This document shows, piece after piece, positions 38,187 through 42,003 of a DNA stretch of 42,003 nucleotides (the first letter of the stretch is position 1; each line of letters opens with the position of its first letter). The notes beneath the pieces were generated by a model. The model had not been told where the DNA came from. It did not search any database and saw only the letters and a list, made by a program, of their open reading frames with translations. Location: contig CAJXWZ010000042.1 in assembly GCA_913062815.1 (NCBI GenBank), forward strand, positions 1 to 42,003. The letters are read 5' to 3'. Both the position numbers and the translations under genes were made by a program. The DNA is from an uncultured Colwellia sp. GTDB lineage: Bacteria > Pseudomonadota > Gammaproteobacteria > Enterobacterales > Alteromonadaceae.

Positions 38187-38327
38187 TATATAAATGACGG
38201 TGAAGTTGCACGTTTAATACGGGGTCTTCTGACAAAGTAGCAATATCAAGCTAAACTTAAAATACTTTAATGGATTAATCAACACCATTAAACCTAAATA
38301 AGCTAAGTGCGCTAATTAGGATTATTG

Positions 38328-39485
38328 ATGAATCAAGCAGTAGAGTATATTTTTGTTGCCATGTTATTTACAAACATAATGCTATGTTTTGTATTTGTAG
38401 TCGCTTGGGTCTCCATCTCCAAAAAGCCCTATGTGTTAATTTGGGCTATTGCTTTCGCTGTTGCAACCATCAATATATTGATTAACGCCATGAAAGGTTT
38501 ATTTCCTTCCAATGAAGTGTATTGGATAATCGTCAATTTAAGCTCTTTAATTGTACAAGCTTTATCATTATCAGGTTTTAGGCAACGCTCAATCCTTTCA
38601 ATGGCACCCTCTTGGCTTTTAATCTATATAGCTTTCATTCTCTGCATATTAAGTTATTTCACTGTATTATCACCACATTTTGGTATTAGAGTAAGCCTTA
38701 TACCTTACAGTGCAGTATTGATGTGTTTCGGCTGCATCTATGCCATTTTGCATACAAAGCGGCGATTAAGATTAGCTGAGGTGAGTTGTATCGGCATATA
38801 TTGTATTTTTGCTGTTTTGCAATTCAGTACCGGAACCGCAGCGCTTCTTCAAGGCGTAGATAGAGTTGATGCCTATCAAGAGGTTTATCAACAGATTAAC
38901 TTTTTAGCCATGCCAGCATCTTATGTTGGCTTAGGGCTATTTGCCGTACTAATTCTTACCGATGACCTATCTGCAAAAATGCGTTTTTTAGCCAATTCAG
39001 ATCCCTTGACCGCCATGTTAAACAGACGCGGGGTTGAAGAAAAGTTTAATAAACATTTTACGGCGTCGGAACATAATGTTCGTGGGGTTTATATAATTCT
39101 TGCTGACATCGATCATTTCAAGAAAATAAATGATCGTTATGGCCATCATACAGGTGATGTGGTGCTCATGTGTATGGCAAGTCTTTTAACACAGAACCTA
39201 CGCGGTAGTGATTTCGCTGGTCGGTTAGGTGGTGAAGAGTTTATTATTGTACTGCATGCAGACAATATGCATGCCGCAAAAGACTTTACTGAACGTATTA
39301 GAAAGACCATTGAACAGCGTGAAATACTAGCAGCAGAGCATTCAATTAAACTTACCATGAGTTTTGGTATTGTCGAGTATAATGAGACTCACAAAAGAAT
39401 TTTTGATGCGGTGAATGATGCGGACAAATTACTTTATAAGGCTAAGAATACAGGCAGAAATAGAGTCGAAGTAATGGACGAATAG
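38328..39485 (+). CDS. Membrane diguanylate cyclase (GGDEF domain)
   Basis: This 385-residue protein has six to seven N-terminal membrane helices (about 5-210) and a C-terminal GGDEF domain that makes cyclic di-GMP. The active site is GGEEF (301-305), with metal-binding residues in ADIDHFKKIND. The inhibitory I-site RxxD is present as RGSD (292-295), five residues upstream, so product inhibition is expected. ATG at 38328 has AGGA 6 nt upstream and is preferred over TTG at 38325. It follows the solute-binding-protein gene on the same strand by 141 bp. Confidence 0.92.
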   Translation: MNQAVEYIFVAMLFTNIMLCFVFVVAWVSISKKPYVLIWAIAFAVATINILINAMKGLFPSNEVYWIIVNLSSLIVQALSLSGFRQRSILSMAPSWLLIYIAFILCILSYFTVLSPHFGIRVSLIPYSAVLMCFGCIYAILHTKRRLRLAEVSCIGIYCIFAVLQFSTGTAALLQGVDRVDAYQEVYQQINFLAMPASYVGLGLFAVLILTDDLSAKMRFLANSDPLTAMLNRRGVEEKFNKHFTASEHNVRGVYIILADIDHFKKINDRYGHHTGDVVLMCMASLLTQNLRGSDFAGRLGGEEFIIVLHADNMHAAKDFTERIRKTIEQREILAAEHSIKLTMSFGIVEYNETHKRIFDAVNDADKLLYKAKNTGRNRVEVMDE

Positions 39486-39580
39486 TATTCCTCTAGCCAT
39501 AGAATAAACTGCAACTTTGCAAAAACCTACTTTTGGCTGTGCAGGCAATTACAGTTATTCTAAAAGCTGAAAAATTTGAA

Positions 39581-39757
39581 TTACATTGAATAATAATGTT
39601 CGTTATTATCTAAAACCTTGCTTATTCTTTGCTTTTCTTTAACGTCCTCGATTTCACGCCATTTACGTTTTGTTTGCTTTTTTGCCTTTTTCTTTGCTGG
39701 TGGTTGTTCAAATTCGTCATAATCGAAGCCTATATAGTGCCAGTTGTCATTTTCCAT
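39581..39757 (-). CDS. Small basic protein, possibly PA3496-like
   Basis: The likely product is 58 residues starting MENDNWHYIGFDYDEFEQPP. A Lys-rich stretch follows (AKKKAKKQTKRKWREIEDVKEKQRI), then NNEHYYSM. The frame continues upstream to 39844 without a plausible start. ATG at 39755-39757 has AAGAG about 9 nt upstream and begins the recognisable acidic-then-basic sequence. The layout resembles small PA3496-type proteins of gammaproteobacteria, an assignment I hold loosely. Confidence 0.55.
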   Translation of the reverse strand: MENDNWHYIGFDYDEFEQPPAKKKAKKQTKRKWREIEDVKEKQRISKVLDNNEHYYSM

Positions 39758-39958
39758 AATAATTACTCTTAGTTGATAAACGACATAAATGTAAAGAACC
39801 CTTGTGTCATATATTTTACTAAAATATGACAGTAACATGATCATTAAGGCTGTTATTTAGCTCGAAAGCGAAAGTTTTTAGTGTCATAGTGCTGAGGTAC
39901 TAAGCAGTAGCTAAGGCCATTAGCTACTTTATATAAATGTCATCTCAGGTATTACTTT

Positions 39959-40480
39959 ATGATTTTTCAATTAGGTGTACATTCTCCTAGTATTTCATCA
40001 ACGAGCTTTATTGCTCCTAGTGCAAATATTATTGGCAATGTCGACATCGCTGACAACGCCAGTGTCTGGTTTAATGTGGTTATTCGCGCAGATTTAGATA
40101 AAGTTTCAATTGGTGAAAATTCAAATATTCAAGATGGTTCAATACTGCATGTTGATGAAGGGTTCCCTATCACTATTGCCAGTAATGTCACCGTAGGCCA
40201 TAAAGTCATGCTACACGGCTGTACTATCGATGAAGGCAGTTTAATTGGCATGAATGCCGTGATATTAAATGGCGCACAAATAGGTAAAAGCTGTTTAATA
40301 GGTGCTAATGCCTTAGTAACTGAAAATATGGTTATTCCTGATGGCAGCTTGGTACTAGGCTCTCCGGCTAAAATTGTTAAACAACTTGATGATAAAACTC
40401 AGGCGATGATTGCCGGTGGCGCTGAGCATTATGTGCATAATGGTCGGCGCTATCAGGAAGAATTGAAGCTTATTGAATAA
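39959..40480 (+). CDS. Gamma-class carbonic anhydrase family protein (YrdA-like)
   Basis: This 173-residue protein is a left-handed beta-helix of hexapeptide repeats, a trimeric fold. Zinc-binding histidines fit H64 (SILHVDEG), H81 (GHKVML) and H86 (LHGC). A C-terminal helix (IAGGAEHYVHNGRRYQEEL) caps it. Members of this branch (YrdA, PaaY-like) often have weak or no proven carbonic anhydrase activity, so the enzymatic role is uncertain. Confidence 0.9.
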   Translation: MIFQLGVHSPSISSTSFIAPSANIIGNVDIADNASVWFNVVIRADLDKVSIGENSNIQDGSILHVDEGFPITIASNVTVGHKVMLHGCTIDEGSLIGMNAVILNGAQIGKSCLIGANALVTENMVIPDGSLVLGSPAKIVKQLDDKTQAMIAGGAEHYVHNGRRYQEELKLIE

Positions 40481-40800
40481 TTTGAAAAGCTTAGCGTTAG
40501 TCGCTCTATTTGACGTAGTAATTGTGAATATTAGATTTGGTTAGACGTCAATGTTTGCCCTGTTTGACGCCTAGAAAGCAACAGTTCCCAAGAAAAAATT
40601 GCCTTAGCGTCTCTTTGGAAGCCCATGTAGCCTCAATTTAGCAAGGCAGTACAATCCATATTGAGGCGCTTAAATTTTCTATTAATGTTATCCACGCCAG
40701 TGCATAAAGTATTAATTACAACTATAAATATCATTGTTTACTTTTTATGTTGTGTGTTATTAATAGCTGAGTTCACAATAGCTAATCTTGAGGGCTCTAA
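40481..40800. other. 320-bp intergenic region
   Basis: No convincing gene. Two TTGACGT/ACGTCAA half-sites (40510-40516 and 40545-40551) form an inverted repeat with a 28 nt spacer, and TTTGACG recurs at 40563-40569. A low-quality open frame from 40661 overlaps the agmatinase start out of frame. The promoter of the agmatinase gene is expected here. Confidence 0.4.
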
Positions 40801-41604
40801 ATGCGACCTAAACCTGTCGGTATACTCCATATTCCGTACGATAATAATTCGTCATTCACAAAAGGTCCTGCCAAAGCACCCGCAAAAATTGATGAAATAC
40901 TTGTATCAGGCTCTCTTAATAAAACCTGTGAAAATGGCGTATTACTAAAGTGGAACCAAAATATTCATACATTGCCAAAATTACCAATATTTGATCAAGT
41001 CACTTTCAATACCAATATAGAGCTCGCTGTGTCAAAAGCCATTGCACAAGGGTTTCAGGTATTAAGTCTAGGGGGAGACCACAGCATTACTTACCCTATT
41101 GTAAAAGGCATATATCAACACTTTGGTCCGGTGAATATTATTCATTTTGACGCTCATCCAGACTTATATGATGTTTTCAAGGGCAACCGCTATTCAAACG
41201 CATGCCCTTTCGCCCGCATAATGGAAGAAAATTTGGCAAAATCACTTCATCAATATGGCATAAGAACATTAAATGAGCACCAGTCCCAACAAGCAAAAAA
41301 ATTTAGGGTAAATGTTAATACCATGCTCGATTGGCCTTGCGAAGTACCTGAGCTAGAAGGGGTAGTCTATTTATCTATCGACATAGATGCACTCGATCCA
41401 GCCTTTGCACCGGGTGTTTCCCACAGAGAGCCTGGCGGATTGAGCACTCGAGACATTATCAACTTTATACATAAAATAAAGGCTCCCGTTATTGGTGTTG
41501 ATATTGTTGAATATAACCCTGACAAGGATATCGATAATTTGACGGCTTATGTTGCGGCTAAGTTAGTAAAAGAAGCTGCTGGCGTTATGTTATCTTCTCA
41601 GTAA
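40801..41604 (+). CDS. Agmatinase/arginase-family ureohydrolase
   Basis: Ureohydrolases release urea from guanidino compounds using two Mn ions. All six metal ligands are visible: H94 (GGDHS), D117, H119 and D121 (FDAHPD), and D194 and D196 (SIDIDALDPAFAPG). The late SHREPGGLSTRD and IVEYNPDKD blocks fit agmatinase-type enzymes. At 267 residues it is short for the family (usually about 300), mainly at the N-terminus. Substrate specificity (agmatine versus other guanidino compounds) cannot be decided from sequence. Confidence 0.88.
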   Translation: MRPKPVGILHIPYDNNSSFTKGPAKAPAKIDEILVSGSLNKTCENGVLLKWNQNIHTLPKLPIFDQVTFNTNIELAVSKAIAQGFQVLSLGGDHSITYPIVKGIYQHFGPVNIIHFDAHPDLYDVFKGNRYSNACPFARIMEENLAKSLHQYGIRTLNEHQSQQAKKFRVNVNTMLDWPCEVPELEGVVYLSIDIDALDPAFAPGVSHREPGGLSTRDIINFIHKIKAPVIGVDIVEYNPDKDIDNLTAYVAAKLVKEAAGVMLSSQ

Positions 41605-41760
41605 AAATTAATGATATTCACGACGTGACACTAATTTAAAATTTAATCTTTACAATTATTTTGATCCAACCGGTATTTACCGTACATATAACTCCTTATT
41701 TATTAAATGTGCTAACCATATCCGGTTACATTGCCAATGAAATAGGATAAGTAATAACAA

Positions 41761-41795
41761 AAAACCCGCATTCTCTTTTAGAAAGTGCGGGTTTT
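41761..41795. terminator. Bidirectional terminator between the agmatinase gene and sucD
   Basis: AAAACCCGCA (41761-41770) pairs with TGCGGGTTTT (41786-41795) around a 15 nt loop, with A and T runs on the flanks. It lies about 30 bp past the sucD stop on the minus strand and about 155 bp past the agmatinase stop. It mainly serves sucD. Confidence 0.85.
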
Positions 41796-41826
41796 ATTAA
41801 AAACTCAGTTTGCAATCAAAAGCTGA

Positions 41827-42003
41827 TTACCAACCTGTTTTCTCTTTAAGTGCAGAGCCGATTTCCGCTAAAGAGCGAACGGTCTTAACACCTGCCGCTT
41901 CTAAAGCAGCAAATTTTTCATCAGCAGTACCTTTACCACCAGCGATAATCGCGCCAGCGTGACCCATACGCTTACCTTCTGGTGCAGTAACACCAGCAAT
42001 GTA
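41827..42003 (-). CDS. sucD: Succinyl-CoA synthetase alpha subunit, C-terminal 58 residues
   Basis: The minus strand from the window edge reads 58 codons to TAA at 41827-41829. It contains [21 protein letters not shown], with the phosphohistidine in GHAG, and ends [13 protein letters not shown]. This closely matches the C-terminus of E. coli SucD, which couples succinyl-CoA hydrolysis to nucleotide triphosphate formation in the TCA cycle. The 5' part lies outside the window. Confidence 0.96.
   Translation of the reverse strand, partial: YIAGVTAPEGKRMGHAGAIIAGGKGTADEKFAALEAAGVKTVRSLAEIGSALKEKTGW

Noticed and set aside
40661..40948. Hydrophobic open frame of 95 codons before the agmatinase gene
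   Set aside because: It overlaps the agmatinase coding region in another frame for about 150 bp, has no clear ribosome-binding site, and its second half is a shadow of the real gene.

Overview
This window looks like chromosomal DNA from a marine, AT-rich gammaproteobacterium of the Alteromonadales, most likely Colwelliaceae (Colwellia/Thalassotalea-like). The evidence is gene content and order (cysZ divergent from zipA-ligA; dapB-carA-carB-greA; dnaQ beside a TIGR03503-type protein; fklB, trxC, sucD) and the protein similarity pattern. The genus is an inference. I see no insertion sequence, prophage, CRISPR array or rRNA. Most of the window is core or shell genome.

Layout. 1-412: the 3' part of a tRNA-Val(UAC) gene followed by three 112-113 bp units, each ending in a copy of the tRNA 3' tail. 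609-3975 (minus): a compact operon of DUF599, DUF2919, dnaQ and a TIGR03503-type membrane protein. 4175-9051 (plus): two tandem paralogous outer-membrane proteins (CBM9-like domain plus DUF5916-type barrel). 9099-13229 (minus): murI, an RDD protein with a large insertion, a VWA protein and a MoxR ATPase. 13459-15017 (plus): cysK and a small lipoprotein. 15057-16129 (minus): an SPFH protein and a ribbon-helix-helix regulator behind a promoter with a striking operator. 16290-23477 (minus): greA, carB, carA, dapB, an NTF2-like protein and fklB. 23678-25018 (plus): an NhaC-type antiporter. 25019-28930 (minus): zipA, ligA and an exported 2H-phosphoesterase-like protein.

29104-36802 is a mosaic of small transcription units: cysZ, upp, two GNAT acetyltransferases, an AsmA-like protein, DUF6172, trxC, an SDR dehydrogenase, a YbaK-type deacylase and several exported proteins of unknown role. 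36875-41604 holds an overlooked 52-codon gene, a periplasmic solute-binding protein beside a membrane diguanylate cyclase, a small basic protein, a gamma-carbonic anhydrase and an agmatinase-family enzyme. The window ends inside sucD (minus).

How it works together: much of the window is biosynthesis and housekeeping (carbamoyl phosphate, lysine/peptidoglycan precursors, D-glutamate, cysteine/sulfate, uracil salvage, replication proofreading, DNA ligation, cell division). The least explained elements are the tRNA-tail repeats, the RHH/SPFH unit with its tandem TGATATCA operator, the exported 2H protein, the RDD-VWA-MoxR group, and the duplicated CBM9/DUF5916 barrels. Several starts were moved from the longest open frame because a Shine-Dalgarno sequence or family length favours another codon.
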